Below, piece after piece: positions 44,432 to 55,924 of a DNA stretch of 64,000 bases (its first letter is position 1; every line of letters begins with the position of its first letter). A model generated the notes under the pieces. The model was not told the DNA's origin and searched no databases. It saw only the letters and a program-made list of their open reading frames with translations. The stretch is from Aedes albopictus. Taxonomy: Eukaryota > Arthropoda > Insecta > Diptera > Culicidae. The stretch lies in NCBI RefSeq assembly GCF_035046485.1, contig NC_085137.1, forward strand, positions 497,942,536-498,006,535, given 5' to 3'. The position numbers and the translations under genes were made by a program.

Positions 44432-46042
44432 CAGTGATAGACATTCGTTTAGCCGAGGCCAAAAAATTTTCAAAAAAGTGTCAGGAAACTCATACAAAAG
44501 ATTTTATGATTAAACTTTTTATCGTAGTGATAGCATATCTTGTACTGTTTTATAAAAATGTGATACATCATACTTACATATACACTGAAACAAAAACGAG
44601 GGTAAAAATCCTTCAACTGTCATTTTTTGCCTAGACATTCGTTTAGCCGAATTGTACAATTTTTAAAATTCCATAATAAAAAACTAACAAATTTCGAAAA
44701 ATATCCGACAAAATCATTTTGTATGTTGACCTGCATTATAGATCGACTTGTAAATCATGAGCTAGATCGTTTTTGGAAGTGTTGTCATATTATTTTTGCA
44801 TGCATCTCATATAAATATGTCACAATATCATAAATGTTTCCAAATTGATATTTGATGTAGTTATTTTTATCGGAAGTGTTTCAAAAGAATCTAATGCAAG
44901 TTTAATGTCCAAAGCAGGTTGAAAATTTACGAAAAACAATGTTTTTGACAGAAAAAAATAACACAAACCAACAAAAAATCACGTATTAAAGTATTGTTTT
45001 CATGAAATATGATGGTTTCACTTGCATAAATCACAGCGTTTACTACTATTACGACTTCTAATAGCTCTCAATATCTTCTAGACTGTACTCTGGCTGAAAT
45101 AACATACATTGGACGGCTCACATTTCGAGAAATGGCACCGAAAGTATTCAAATTTCTAGCATGAACTACTTGTTTCATAATTTAGACATTCTTTTCAAAT
45201 AAATCATGTTAAAAATGAATGTGATTCACAACTAAGACTCATTTATGATATATTTATCCAGATTGAATGAAAAAAGCCAATTGTTTGACCATATCTTCAT
45301 TTTTGTATGAGCATCAACTTTTAAATAAACAGGGTACAAACATTCTGACACTTCTTGCAGTTCTTTCACTTAGCAGTCTTCTAACTCATTTGGTAATGCT
45401 AGTATCAAACAGGTATACTCCACAGGCATTAGGGCACGTCTTTATTTCAATGCAGAACTATATATTTTAGCTTTTATCAATCCCATTTTAAAGTTTAAAC
45501 AACCAAAAACCAATATACTTAATTTTTTCATAACATTTTATGCAATAATTCGAACATTTCTAACAATAATTCTGTGCCATATTTTCAAAACTGCTAATCT
45601 AGCTTACGTTTGAGTGTTTACAGAAATCATTTTTCCTAAATAATTTTGTTTATCGTCGCTTCTCCTTATCGTGACATTTTTTTTTTAATATTTCTCTGAA
45701 TTTCACAAATAAATAAACTTTTAAAGTCAATTATCTTGCTAACACGTCATATACTAAATGACTCGGAGTATATGCTCGAAATATACTTACGAAATTGCAA
45801 ACAATCTATTGAAAACCAATTTTTCGTTTACCTCGGCTAAACGAATGTGTAGGCAAAAAATGACATTTGAAGGGTTTTTACCCTCGTTTTTGTTTCAGTG
45901 TATATGTAAGTGTGATGTATCACATTTTTATAAAACACTACCAGATATACTATCACTACGATAAAAAAGTTTTATTATAAAATCTTTTGAATGAGTTTCC
46001 TGACACTTTTTTTGGTCTCGGCTAAACGAATGTCTATCACTG
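44432..46042. mobile_element. Tc1-like element with IR/DR-type ends, 1.6 kb
   Basis: Inverted ends of about 220 bp start CAGTGATAGACATTCGTTTA, and TA flanks both sides (44430-44431, 46043-46044). Each arm holds two copies of GACATTCGTTTAGCCGA or a close variant: 44440-44456 and 44634-44650 on the left; 45833-45849 and 46018-46034, inverted, on the right. Two direct repeats inside each long inverted repeat is the IR/DR arrangement known for some Tc1 transposons, where they bind transposase. The 1.1-kb centre shows no transposase that I recognise. Confidence 0.85.
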
Positions 46043-46217
46043 TATTCTGTGAAATTTTCAAGGTGTGGTTTTTCTCCGTTCCTAAGTTATGACCAATTTT
46101 GTGGAAATTGTCCATATGTGCTATATGAGCCGTTTTCTTTGAAAAATCATAACACAAGAACGAGCATCGTGGACACATTTTCTTGTGAAATCATAAGCAA
46201 GTTTTCTCAGCAATTCC

Positions 46218-46470
46218 AGTTAGCCTAGTGGTTAAGGCTATGGATCGCCAATCCGGAGACGGCGGGTTCGATTCCCGTTCCGGTCGGGAAAATTTTCTCG
46301 ACTCCCTGGGCATAGAGTATCATTGTACTTGCCTCACAATATACAAATTCATGCAATGGCAGGCAAAGAAAGCCCTTCAATTAATAACTGTGGAAGTGCT
46401 CAAAGAACACTAAGTTGAAGCGAGGCAGGCCAAGTCCCAGTTGGGACGTAGAGCCACAAAGAAGAAGAAG
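46218..46470 (+). mobile_element. tRNA-derived SINE with GAAGAAGAAG tail
   Basis: The A box TTAGCCTAGTGGTTAAGG and B box GGTTCGATTCCCG lie 35-40 bases apart. The body contains CCCTGGGCATAGAGTATC and TTAATAACTGTGGAAGTGCT, and the 3' end is a GAAGAAGAAG repeat. The same body words occur in the copy at 52782-53064, and related tails in 56920-57125 and 57478-57790. It interrupts unit 2 of the composite element. Confidence 0.85.
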
Positions 46471-47291
46471 AAGTCAAAAAAAATCCAAAATGAAAATTGT
46501 TTTCCACAAAATTTTTCACTGTTAAGGAAAATCGGTTGGAAAAGTCGGAAAAACTATTTTCGAAGTCCGGATCCCAAAAAAATCCTTTTGAAAGGATATC
46601 TTATAAGCCATATTCTGTAAAATTTTCAGGGTGTGGTTTTTCTCCGTTCCTGAGTTATGACCAATTTTGGGGAAATTGTCCAGATGTGCTATATGAGCCG
46701 TTTTCTTTGAAAAATCATAACTTAAGAACGAAGCATCGTAGACACATTTTTTTTTGAGGAATCGTAAGCAAATTTTCTCATCATTTCAAAAAAAGAATAC
46801 AAAATGAAAACTGTTTCCCCTAATGTTTTCCACTGTTGAGGAAAATCGGTTGGAAAAGTCGGAAAACTATTTAGGAAGTCCGGAAAAATTCTTATAAATA
46901 ATATTTTTGGAAGGGAATTGCATAAGCTGAAATTGGAATTTTCAAGATGTGGGTTTTTCTCCGTTCCTGAGTTATAATTGTTCACAGAATATAGCTTATA
47001 ACATTTCCTTTCTAAATTTTTTTTTTGGAGTTTTTCCGGACTAGTAAATAGTTTTTCCTACTTTTTCAACCGATTTTCCTCAACAGTGGAAAATTTTGTG
47101 GAAACAATTTTCATTTTGTATTTTTCTTTTGAATTGCTGAGATTTCATTAAAAAAATTGTGTCTACGATGCTTCGTTCTTGAGTTATGATTTTTCAAAGT
47201 TTGTGGGGTCTGTGGAAAATGATTGATTTCCTCTGGAGTTTTCCGGAAAATTAGGCGACACTGATTTTTTCAACCTTGTTTTTGTTCATAT

Positions 47292-47500
47292 ACACTCCCG
47301 ATCAAAAGTTTGGGGTCACCCCCTCAAAAACATGTCATTATTTTTTGGCCCATATCTTCGCCAATTTTCGTCCGATTTCAAAACCCTAGGTCTCATTCAA
47401 AAGATAATAAGTCAAAGAAACTTTGAACATGATTTAAAAGAAACTTTTTCAAAAAAATTTGTATGTAAACTTAACCCAAAGTTGCCAAATTTTCTAAAAA
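47292..47500 (+). mobile_element. End of a Tc1-like element cut by the assembly gap
   Basis: The sequence ACTCCCGATCAAAAGTTTGG followed by GGTCACCC directly after TATA looks like a Tc1/mariner-type terminal repeat. The wording is typical from memory, but the other end is not in the available sequence because the gap starts at 47501. Confidence 0.4.
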
Positions 47501-48000
47501 NNNNNNNNNNNNNNNNNNNNNNNNNNNNNNNNNNNNNNNNNNNNNNNNNNNNNNNNNNNNNNNNNNNNNNNNNNNNNNNNNNNNNNNNNNNNNNNNNNNN
47601 NNNNNNNNNNNNNNNNNNNNNNNNNNNNNNNNNNNNNNNNNNNNNNNNNNNNNNNNNNNNNNNNNNNNNNNNNNNNNNNNNNNNNNNNNNNNNNNNNNNN
47701 NNNNNNNNNNNNNNNNNNNNNNNNNNNNNNNNNNNNNNNNNNNNNNNNNNNNNNNNNNNNNNNNNNNNNNNNNNNNNNNNNNNNNNNNNNNNNNNNNNNN
47801 NNNNNNNNNNNNNNNNNNNNNNNNNNNNNNNNNNNNNNNNNNNNNNNNNNNNNNNNNNNNNNNNNNNNNNNNNNNNNNNNNNNNNNNNNNNNNNNNNNNN
47901 NNNNNNNNNNNNNNNNNNNNNNNNNNNNNNNNNNNNNNNNNNNNNNNNNNNNNNNNNNNNNNNNNNNNNNNNNNNNNNNNNNNNNNNNNNNNNNNNNNNN
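47501..48000. other. Assembly gap of exactly 500 N
   Basis: The round length suggests a placeholder rather than a measured distance. Reading frames of more than 200 codons crossing it are artefacts. Confidence 0.99.
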
Positions 48001-48729
48001 GTATGTGAATCATACGTCCTGCCGCCAGCCACGTTGTTATGCCTAAGAAATCCCGACTATGAGGAGAAATTCCTAAAATGTTTTCTGGAGAAAATTTTGG
48101 GAAATTCGAAGAATTCCTTGGATATCGCAATACGGCGCCAACATTTTAAAAGGGCGTAACTCCTTTTGCAACCAATGTCTTCTCACAATGAATGATTTTT
48201 CCCGCCCGAGCAATACACTGTCACTTAGAAAAATAAGATCTCCCTTTTTTGTTTAACCCTCTGATAGCATTTTTTTTTCTAAATCTATTCGTCATTTAAA
48301 ATTGATTTAAACATGTTTTGGAAGGTGATTCTTTTCAACTCGCAATTTTATGAATTTTGGTTTTTGAATTTTTAAATATTTTTTTTTTTTAACATCGCTT
48401 TTATATTTTTGCTAGAAACCTATTTGGGGTACTGATTTTTCAAGACGAAAACTTTTAGAGATCTTATGACTATTGTTGAAATATTACCATTTTATTTCTT
48501 TTTTCATTGAAAGTTTAATTTGACCAGGAAAGAAAAATGTACCCCGTCTAAAGGTTGGGTTGAATATAAGAGGGTTAATGGATATGAATTTGAGCGAGGT
48601 GAATGAGAGAAGCTCTGTGAGAAAGCATTAGTTATAAAAGCAATAACGTCCCTTAGAAATGTTGGTGCCGAATTGCTGGAGAAAATTTTTAAAAAATCTG
48701 AAAAAAAAAACATTATACGATTTCTTGCA
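48001..48729. other. AT-rich non-coding DNA after the gap
   Basis: The first 150 bases may belong to the element cut by the gap (for example GGCGCCAACATTTTAAAAGG). No inverted partner is visible. The rest is AT-rich with no feature. Confidence 0.35.
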
Positions 48730-50660
48730 AATGTCTTGAAGTGATTTTTCAAATATCCGAGGTAATTTCTACAGAGGTACTTAATAAAAATGTATAATTT
48801 CTTGTAAAATTCCTAGTAAAATTATAAGCAAAATTTTAGATAGAAATTCTAGAGAAATCATTAGGAAGCTGTTGTGGAATTACAAAATAATTTTCTGGGA
48901 AAGAAATTGCTGAATAAATTTTTTGAGAATTTCTCGGATGAGTTCCAAGACTAAACTATTGAATGGGTTTCCAGTAAACTTTTGAAGTAACTTAAAACTT
49001 TACTGGTGGAATTAAATGTGAAATTTCTGCCAAAAATGTCAAAAAATCTAAAAATGTTTTTAAAACAACTGCGATGAGTTTCTGGAAAAATTGTTATGTT
49101 GATGCATGAAAGATTTTCTGAACGACTTTCTGCTTAAATTTTGAGGAAAATACCGGCGAATTTATTCCTGGGACAATTCCTTATAAGGTTTCTGGATAGA
49201 TTACCTGAGAAAAGTCTTTGTGCAAAGTTATCAATTTGATATTGTGATATTGTAATTTATGACAACTCAGAATGTTAAGAATAGAGAATCGTTCCTATGT
49301 TAATTAATTTCTGCTGTTAGTCAGCGAAAAAGGTAACTGTTTTTGTTAGAAAACTTACAAAAAAAACTAGATATTCAGTTTTTTTTCGATATTTCAGTTT
49401 TTTGAGGCCACCCTACCATGATGAAAAATATTAAAAATCAACGTAATATAATAATAACCAACATACACAGCTAGCCGCGTTTGATATTTTTACCGAAATC
49501 TCAACTACTAAGCGTTCGGGAACGGGTTTTACTGAGATTCTGTAAAAAAAAATACCAAATTTCGGTAAAATTCTATCGTTGACCTGTCAAACTCTAACGA
49601 AGCTCGGTAAAAGTTGCCAACTTTACCGAATGTTTCCTATTAAACCAACTTAACGGTTGAGTCAGTGATTTTTCTTAGTGTGTAATTGGTGTCTCCAACA
49701 AAGTCTCTCAAAGGAAAACGTTCATTGAACATTGCATTAAACTATTATTTATTTAAAACATCAAAAGTAGAAAAAAAGATTTTTATTTTTGCTGGACCAT
49801 CTTAATTTCTTTTAATTTGTTGACCTGTGCGCATTGAAGGAAAAATTTGCAGAGGAATTCACAGGAAATTCATGGAGAAATTTCTGAAAGAATTTAATGT
49901 TTGCCACATAAGAGCTTTAAAAAGCACCTATACCAGAGCGGGTAAAACTGTTGGGATATCTTTTGGGCGGATTTTTCATGTGAAGTTCTGGATGATCCTG
50001 AAATAATTTTGAAAGTAATTTTTGGAAACACATGTGCATAAGTTCCTGGAAATATTCCTATTTGAATTTCTACAAAAAATACATGAGTAATTTCTCAGCT
50101 AATTCAAAAATTAAAATAATTCATAGATAAAATTACATGGGCATTCGCAGAGTAATTTCCTTGCAAACTTCCCGAAGCAATTTTTGTTCGAAGCTTATGG
50201 AAACATTCCGGGGGAAGTTCATGGAAAATTTCCCAGACTGATTTCTGAAGATATTCTAGAAGAAATTCCAAGTTTCAATAGAATTTCCACGAATTTGTGT
50301 TGAAATATTTGGGAGAATACTAGGAAGAATTTCAGGACGAATACCTTGTAGGATTTGTCCAAATGTCACAATTGCAGAAAAAATAAAAGGAGGAATTCGT
50401 AAAGAAATTCATGACAATAATCCTGCGAAAATGTCTAGAATGCCATGAAAAGTTACGAGAATCATTTGAAAAAATTTTTGAACTCGTAGGTAAATTATTT
50501 TTGCGTAATTCCTAAAAGAATTTCTAGGAATACTTTAAGGATTACAATGAAGCGAATTTTAGTTGAACATCTGGTGAAAATTTCAGAAAAATAAACTTGG
50601 GAAATTTCTGGAGGATCCTATTAAGACAACATTTGTAAATGAATTTCCGCCTAGAGAAAT
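48730..50660. repeat. Degenerate GAATTCC-family repeat field
   Basis: Words of the 'aaattcctagtaaaatt' and 'gaaatttctgaaaga' type fill most of 48730-49200 and 49850-50660. Between them lies less repetitive AT-rich DNA and the TTTACCGAA element at 49485-49690. Confidence 0.65.
49485..49690. mobile_element. Possible MITE with TTTACCGAA / TTCGGTAAA words
   Basis: TTTACCGAAAT, TTTCGGTAAAA, GCTCGGTAAAAG and CTTTACCGAATG alternate in both orientations, and a tail TTTTTCTTAGTGTGT ends the block. This matches the word set of the element at 60726-60895. The ends are not symmetric enough to fix boundaries. Confidence 0.45.
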
Positions 50661-50883
50661 TCCCAGTGAAGAGAATTGTCAGACAAAAGAGGCACAAAAC
50701 AAGCAACAAAAAAGGTGCGACGATTACTCTTTATCCCTACTGGTAACAGATAATGACATGATCTCGAAATTTTTTGTTGCAGACAAAACGGAAGCTGAAT
50801 TTGTTGCGTACTTTTCAACTCGTGAATAATCAATTATTGCTAACCCAAAGTCGAAACTGTTTGATGATAGAGCTTCACCAGAG

Positions 50884-51069
50884 TTGCAGTGTTTACCGAC
50901 TCGAAGTTACCGTGCGAAAATCACAATGCAAGGCTTAAAAATCTCTAAACTCGTGGTGTACGATGTTAATCCCATTATTTTCAAGTTGGGACAAACTTAT
51001 GTCGCATGGGTTTGTTTGTCGCAACAAATACAGATTGCAACATTGTCATTATTGTTGCGCGATGGTTGA
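50884..51069 (+). pseudogene. Pif1/Helitron-type helicase fragment
   Basis: The frame reads KITMQGLKISKLVVYDVNP, then IIFKLGQTYVAW, then CLSQQIQIATLSLLLRDG. This resembles the C-terminal helicase motifs of Pif1-like and Helitron helicases (KxQGxTLxxVVV ... FxxGQxYVALSR ... LxLL). The final Ser-Arg of the YVALSR motif is lost (YVAWVCLSQ) and upstream parts are not recognisable. A relic of an autonomous Helitron is the likeliest source, though a degraded host PIF1 retrocopy is possible. Confidence 0.5.
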
Positions 51070-51720
51070 ATTTTGATTCACTGGAAATTCCTGTTAAAAT
51101 TTATAGAAAAATTGCATTCCTGGAAGAAGTCTTCGAATTATTCTAAGGCAATTCCTGAAATCCTGAAATAATTTTTGTGGAAATTTTTGAAGAATTCCTG
51201 AAGAAGAAAGAAGAAAGAATTTAAGAAGAAATTTGTATGGGGTCTTTATCAAGAGTTATTGCTTGACATAATAACCAGAGAAAATTCAGAAAATATGAAG
51301 AAATCCTATGAGAGTGAGTGGCGGTATTCCTGGAGAGGTTCCAGGTATCTTGAATAAATTCTTGAGAATCTTCTGAATCGACTTTGGTTGGAAAAACCCT
51401 ACTAAATCCTGGAGATAATTTTGTAGGAACTCCAGCAGGGAACAGACGAAGAAATTCAAGAATAGAATAGTTTCGTATAAAACTATTGAAGGCTTTGTAG
51501 GAGCAAAATCTGTAGAAAATTTGAGAAAAATCTTTGAAAAGAAACTTAGAATTTTCAGAAAGTTTTGAGGAGTTTCAGTGGAACATTTGTGGAAGAATAT
51601 CTATTTCCTGGGGAAATATTCACAGATATTCCTGGAAGGATTGCAGAAAGTTCAGGAGAATTGAAACCATAATTTATGAAAGTTTTCCAGAAAGAATTCT
51701 TTTAATAAATAAAAGAAAAT
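51070..51720. repeat. Degenerate GAATTCC-family repeat
   Basis: Words such as 'aattcctgaaatcctgaaat' and 'gaagaattcctgaagaag' dominate. A 64-codon frame here is repeat-derived. Confidence 0.6.
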
Positions 51721-51762
51721 CGGGTTAAGTACGGTTCCTTTGAATTCCACTAAGAATTTGCA

Positions 51763-52110
51763 TCCTTTGACAGATACGTATTTCGACCTCAACTGTAAGG
51801 TCGTCTTCAGTGTCTTGTACTTGACTCGACTAAATAGTTATTTATGTAACGAGTGGCAAAAAGTTGATTTTTTCAGCACGAGTCGTGCATTTATCCAACG
51901 AGGCTTGCCAAGTTGGATAAATACGAAGAGTGCTGAAAAAATCGAGTTATGCAACGAGTTCCATACAAAATTTTATGCAATGATTTTTTCATAATGCAAC
52001 CCATTTGTGTTGCATAATATTCATAATGCAACTCAAATGAGTTGCATTATGAACATTTTACAACTATTTTTCATTATGCAACTCATTTCAGTTGCATAAT
52101 GAACCAGTTC
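51763..52110 (+). repeat. Dispersed repeat with two-stem hairpin, copy B
   Basis: First comes a GACAGATACGTATTTCGACC word (also found at 62217-62238 in another element), then the hairpin copy B. Its outer stem is 51866-51879 with 51930-51943 (14 perfect pairs) and its inner stem is 51890-51899 with 51912-51921 (10 perfect pairs). Downstream, ATAATGCAACTCA and TGAGTTGCATTATG alternate in inverted order up to about 52110. The frame FIQRGLPSWINT is open, as in copy A. See 13130-13310. Confidence 0.65.
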
Positions 52111-52199
52111 GGAAAAATTGGCCATTATGATACCAAAATGAGTTATAGTTATAAAATCTAAATTATGATACTCAATTGCATAAAAATTATTTCAAGAAT

Positions 52200-52769
52200 T
52201 TCTGGTGGAAATTAGCTATGAGTTTTTTTTTCATAAATTTCCGAAGAAATTTTTAAAGATTGTTCTTAAAAGCTCTGAGAATTTTTGTACAATTTTCGGA
52301 AGAATTTTTAGAATTAGAATCCGAAAGAATCCCCGTAAGAATTTGTAATGAGATTCTCATAGAACTTCCCAAAAGGATTCTTGAGTGAAATTTTTGTGAA
52401 AAATTTCTGGTGGAAATCCTGGAAAAAATCTGAAATTTGGGAGAAAATGTCTTTAAGAATTTCTAAGAGAAATTCCTGGTGTATTTTCGAGCAGAACTCC
52501 TGGTAAAATTTGTAGGAAAATTGTAAGGGAAATATCTGGGGTAAAAAAGGGAATTTTAGGAAGCATGCATTACGAATTTTTGGCGGAGTTCAGGAAAGAT
52601 TTATTATATGAATGAGGAAAAAAAATAAGAAATTTTCAAGTGAAGTTCTGGTTTTTTTTGGATGGTTCATGTCTGAGTTTCTGAGAGCATTCCAATAAAA
52701 ATTTCTGAGTGGATATTTCCTTAGAGACTTTCTGTAAGTCAGAACTCTCGTGAAGGAAATCCTTATGAT
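52200..52769. repeat. Degenerate GAATTCC-family repeat
   Basis: The word types 'aatttctggtggaaatcctg' and 'aattcctggtgtattt' recur. It forms the left flank of the SINE at 52782. Confidence 0.6.
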
Positions 52770-52781
52770 ACTCATTATTCA

Positions 52782-53064
52782 TTATAGCCGAGGCGGTAAA
52801 CGCACGGGTATTCAGCATGACCATGCTGAGGGTGACGGGTTCGATTCCCGGTCGGTCCAGGATCTTTTCGTAAAGGAAATTTCCTTGACTTCCTTGGGCA
52901 TAGAGTATCTTCGTGCCTGCCACACGATATACACATGCAAAATGGTCATTGGCAGAGGAAGCTCTCAGTTAATAACTGTGGAAGTGCTCATAGAACACTA
53001 AGCTGAGAAGCAGGCTTTGTCCCTGTGAGGACGTTACGCCAAGAAGAGGAGGAGAGGAAGGAGG
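52782..53064 (+). mobile_element. tRNA-derived SINE with 12-bp target duplication
   Basis: It starts TATAGCCGAGGCGGTAAACG (A box) and has the B box GGTTCGATTCCCGG. The body words CTTGGGCATAGAGTATC and TTAATAACTGTGGAAGTGCT are shared with 46218-46470, and the tail is GAAGAGGAGGAGAGG. ACTCATTATTCA is repeated at 52770-52781 and 53065-53076, a clean retroposition duplication. The intact duplication suggests a relatively recent insertion. Confidence 0.9.
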
Positions 53065-53079
53065 ACTCATTATTCAAGT

Positions 53080-53786
53080 TCTAGAGAGAAAAAAAACCTT
53101 GGGAAAATTCCTGGGGGGATTCATGAGAGCACTCTTGTGAATAACTTAAGATAAAATTTAAGGGGAACTCCTAGAGGAATTCAAAGAGTCATTTCTTGAA
53201 TAGTTTCTGAAGTAATTTTTGGAAGAATTTATATAGAAATCTTAAAAAGTTTCATATAGAAATGCTTGAGGAAATGTTTGGTAAATTTCGTTAACTAATT
53301 TCTACAAATATTTCAGAAGAAATTTCGAAGGAAGTTTCTGGATAATTTTCTACATGAATACATGGGAGATTTTCTACACGAATTTGTTCATAAATGATAG
53401 GAAGAGTACTAGTAATAATTCTAGGATGAATTCCTTGTAGAGTTTGTCCACATGTCGGAATTTATAGATGGATTGCAGGAAAGCTGTACAGAGGTATTCG
53501 CAAAAAAAATCATGAGGATAATCCTGAGACAGTTTCAAGTGGAATTCTATGTAAAATTACGATAATATATGAACAAATACACCCGATTCTTTTTTTTTTT
53601 GCACTGGTCGGGTGTTTCCTGTAACTTAGTCAATTTTGAACAGATTCCCATAAAATTGTGTACACATGTAGACACGATTGATACTATCCGTGTACGAAAA
53701 AGCAAGTCAATTGGATCAAGAGTCTTCTGAAGGAATTCTTGGAGAAATTTTAGATGTTTTTGTTATGGAAGCTTCCATCAGGAGTA
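53080..53786. repeat. Degenerate GAATTCC-family repeat
   Basis: 'aattcctgggggga', 'gaatttatatagaaatc' and similar words recur. A short single-copy-looking insert occurs around 53580-53700. Confidence 0.55.
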
Positions 53787-53963
53787 GGGATGCCATATAA
53801 ACAAATTTATCTGTATTATACTTTTTTTTGGCATCCGTACAGATTTCTTTTCATATGAAATACAGATTTTTTAGCTAGATGGGCTATTTTATTTGTGTAT
53901 GGGATACAGATTATTCAGTCTGTATGGGATACAGATTCGAAAAATTATCTGGCATCCCTGACT
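53787..53963. mobile_element. Small hAT-like MITE with ACAGATT words
   Basis: The left side TAGGGATGCCATAT and the inverse of the right side CAGGGATGCCAGAT form imperfect terminal repeats. The interior repeats ATACAGATT five times, in the manner of the MITE at 9558-9943. No 8-bp duplication is visible, so the class is inferred from the ends and word content only. Confidence 0.55.
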
Positions 53964-53989
53964 CTACTCCTGAAACTGTAACCAGAGAG

Positions 53990-54960
53990 AGTCCAGAATG
54001 TATTATGTTATCCATTCGACCAAGAGATTCGATGGAGGCTTTCCTAGAAGGATTCCTGGTAGCTCAATTCAATTCCTTGGAAATTCCTGAAACAATTTTA
54101 GAAGAACTCCGAAAACAAATAATTCAATATATTTTCAATTGAGTTTCCAAATGAAATTCTCCCTGAACTCCCTAGACGATTTTTTGGAGGCAATCCTGGA
54201 GATAATTCTGTAGGAGCTTCAGGAGAAAGCCATGGTAAATTTCAGGATAGAACTTCTACGTGAAATCCACCAAGATATTTTTATTTCTCCCAAATTTTCT
54301 CCAGAAAGTGTTTATGCAATGCCCCCAAAAATTATTCTTAAATTCTTACTCGAATTCTTCATTGCATTTCATAAGCACTTTCTGTAGAAATTCAAGAGAA
54401 ATTTTAAAGAAATCTAAAATTTTCATTATGAATTGTTAGAGGTTTTGCATAAACACTTTTTGTAAAAAAAAAAAATCAAGAGAAATAAAAAAAAACTTTT
54501 TTCCATGTGGTAGTTCCTGAAGGAATTCCATGTGCTTGAAGTTTTGTACGAGCATTTCAGAGCTCCATTTAAGGGGGAATTATAAAAGGAAGACTTTAGG
54601 AAAACTTTGGTGTTCTCCAGAAGAAATTCGCATTGACATTATTTTTAAAATACCCGAAATCTTTAATGAGATTATTGAAAATTCACAGAAATTTTCTGCA
54701 ACATACTTAGAGATGTTGCGAAAATTTCTGACAATATTTATGTATAAATTTGGACAAAGCTCAGGGGGAATTCCAAGGGGAATCCTACTGGACAACCTTG
54801 GAATTCAACAGAAGGAATTCTTATTGAGATAACTTCTAGAATATCCGAAATTTTGCATTACTGTGGGAGTTTCTGGGAGACTTTCAACAAAAAACCCATC
54901 AAAGAATTTCTTTGGATGTTTCTGGGGTAAGTTCTGGAGGAATTTGTTGGTGGGCTGAAA
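53990..54960. repeat. Degenerate GAATTCC-family repeat
   Basis: The words are of the 'ttccttggaaattcctgaaac' type. Frames of 84-100 codons within it (for example 54530-54832) are repeat-derived and not supported as genes. Confidence 0.6.
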
Positions 54961-55189
54961 ATCTCGATTTCCTTTCCTGTAGAGTACTGCAAGATGTTTG
55001 CCACATATTTTGCCAGAAGTTTTTTTTTTTAAATAGGTTACCGATCCTCTTATACTCATCGATGCCGTAGTCGATTGTTTTCAAATAGGATGAATTGACA
55101 GAAGCATTGTTGTGTGCGTCAAGATTCGTCAAAAGTTCATTCATGTGGCTATAAAAGCTTAAAAAAATTGAATGCAAAGTGTGTTTGAT

Positions 55190-55300
55190 TGAAACATTGA
55201 AGGATGAATTTTTGAAAAAAAAATACCATTTGTGTTGATGGTATCGCTAGGCCGATGCTTTAACCAACTCAGCCACAGAACAAGTTATGCTTCTGCGGAA
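55190..55300 (-). mobile_element. tRNA-derived SINE fragment, GTGGCTGAGTTGG type
   Basis: On the minus strand ACTTGTTCTGTGGCTGAGTT and GGTTAAAGC give the A-box part, then the B box is missing and the sequence goes on to ACAAATGGTATTTTTTTTT and AAACACACTTTGC. These match the copy at 55925-56130 in order, so this is an internally deleted, inverted member of that family. Confidence 0.7.
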
Positions 55301-55385
55301 TAGGAAGTCCCCATGTGGTTACCATGGATCGGTAACGAAGTATGTGTCAGGAGAGCTTCAATCTCAACATTCTAAAAAGGGAGCG

Positions 55386-55560
55386 GACCTGGTGTGATGG
55401 TTAGAACACTTGACTATCACGCCGAGGACCTGGGATCGAACCCCACTCCCGACAAACTCGCAAAATGTGAGTTCTTCCTTCGGAAGGGAAGTAAAGCGTC
55501 GGTCCCGGGATGAACTAGCCTAGGACTAAAAATCTCGTTAATACAGATAAAAAAACATCC
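55386..55560 (+). mobile_element. Feilai-type tRNA-derived SINE
   Basis: It begins GGACCTGGTGTGATGGTTAG, with B box GGGATCGAACCCC, then ACAAACTCGCAAAATGTGAG, then CTAAAAATCTCGTTAATACA and an A-rich end. It is the longer of the two copies of this family in the window (the other is 21890-22033, minus). Confidence 0.85.
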
Positions 55561-55924
55561 TAAAAACAATACGCTGGCCCTTGTTGTTCGTTAGCCACGA
55601 GATTGCGGAAGATTGACATCTAAAAGCGTACTACTTGCTATATGCAGAGGGCCGAATTGGAAGATCTTCATTCTTGGCGATTGTCCGACATCGCCTTAAC
55701 CGGTGGCCAGGTCAAATTTCTGTCGACTTCTTGTCGCCATGAGCCTCTGGGGCTGCCTCTGCTGCAATGTCGTTACAGAAATGTACAAAACCACGGATCT
55801 CCTTGCAAACAGCGAGAAAACATTTCTGTCATGACACATCTGTCTAGAAAAAAAGGCAAGACATATCAGTCTAGTGGAGACGTCGGGTAAGAGCCAAAGG
55901 AGGCATATAGTTGTGTAAGGCGAA
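55561..55924. other. Stretch between SINEs; one unrecognised 82-codon frame
   Basis: A plus-strand frame at 55642-55890 begins MQRAELEDLHSWRL. It could be part of a longer SINE or LINE unit, since the region borders two SINEs, but I recognise no domain. Confidence 0.3.

Larger units (their letters stand above)
44116..47291. mobile_element. Composite element of tandem and inverted 320-bp units
   Basis: A unit of about 320 bp runs from AAATCATAACTCAAGAACGA through CACTGTTGAGGAAAATCGG and GTCGGAAAACTATTTTCG to TTCTCCGTTCCTGAGTTATG. It occurs three times in the same direction and once inverted (46985-47291). The outermost sequences, TATATGAACAAAAAC at 44114 and its inverse at 47291, make the whole stretch an inverted-repeat element. 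Unit 1 is split by the Tc1-like element 44432-46042 and unit 2 by the SINE at 46218-46470. No protein is encoded. Confidence 0.7.

Noticed and set aside
47332..48159. Frames of more than 200 codons across 47.4-48.1 kb
   Set aside because: They read through the 500-N gap and are not real.
54530..54832. 100-codon plus-strand frame
   Set aside because: It lies in a GAATTCC-type field and its composition follows the repeat words.
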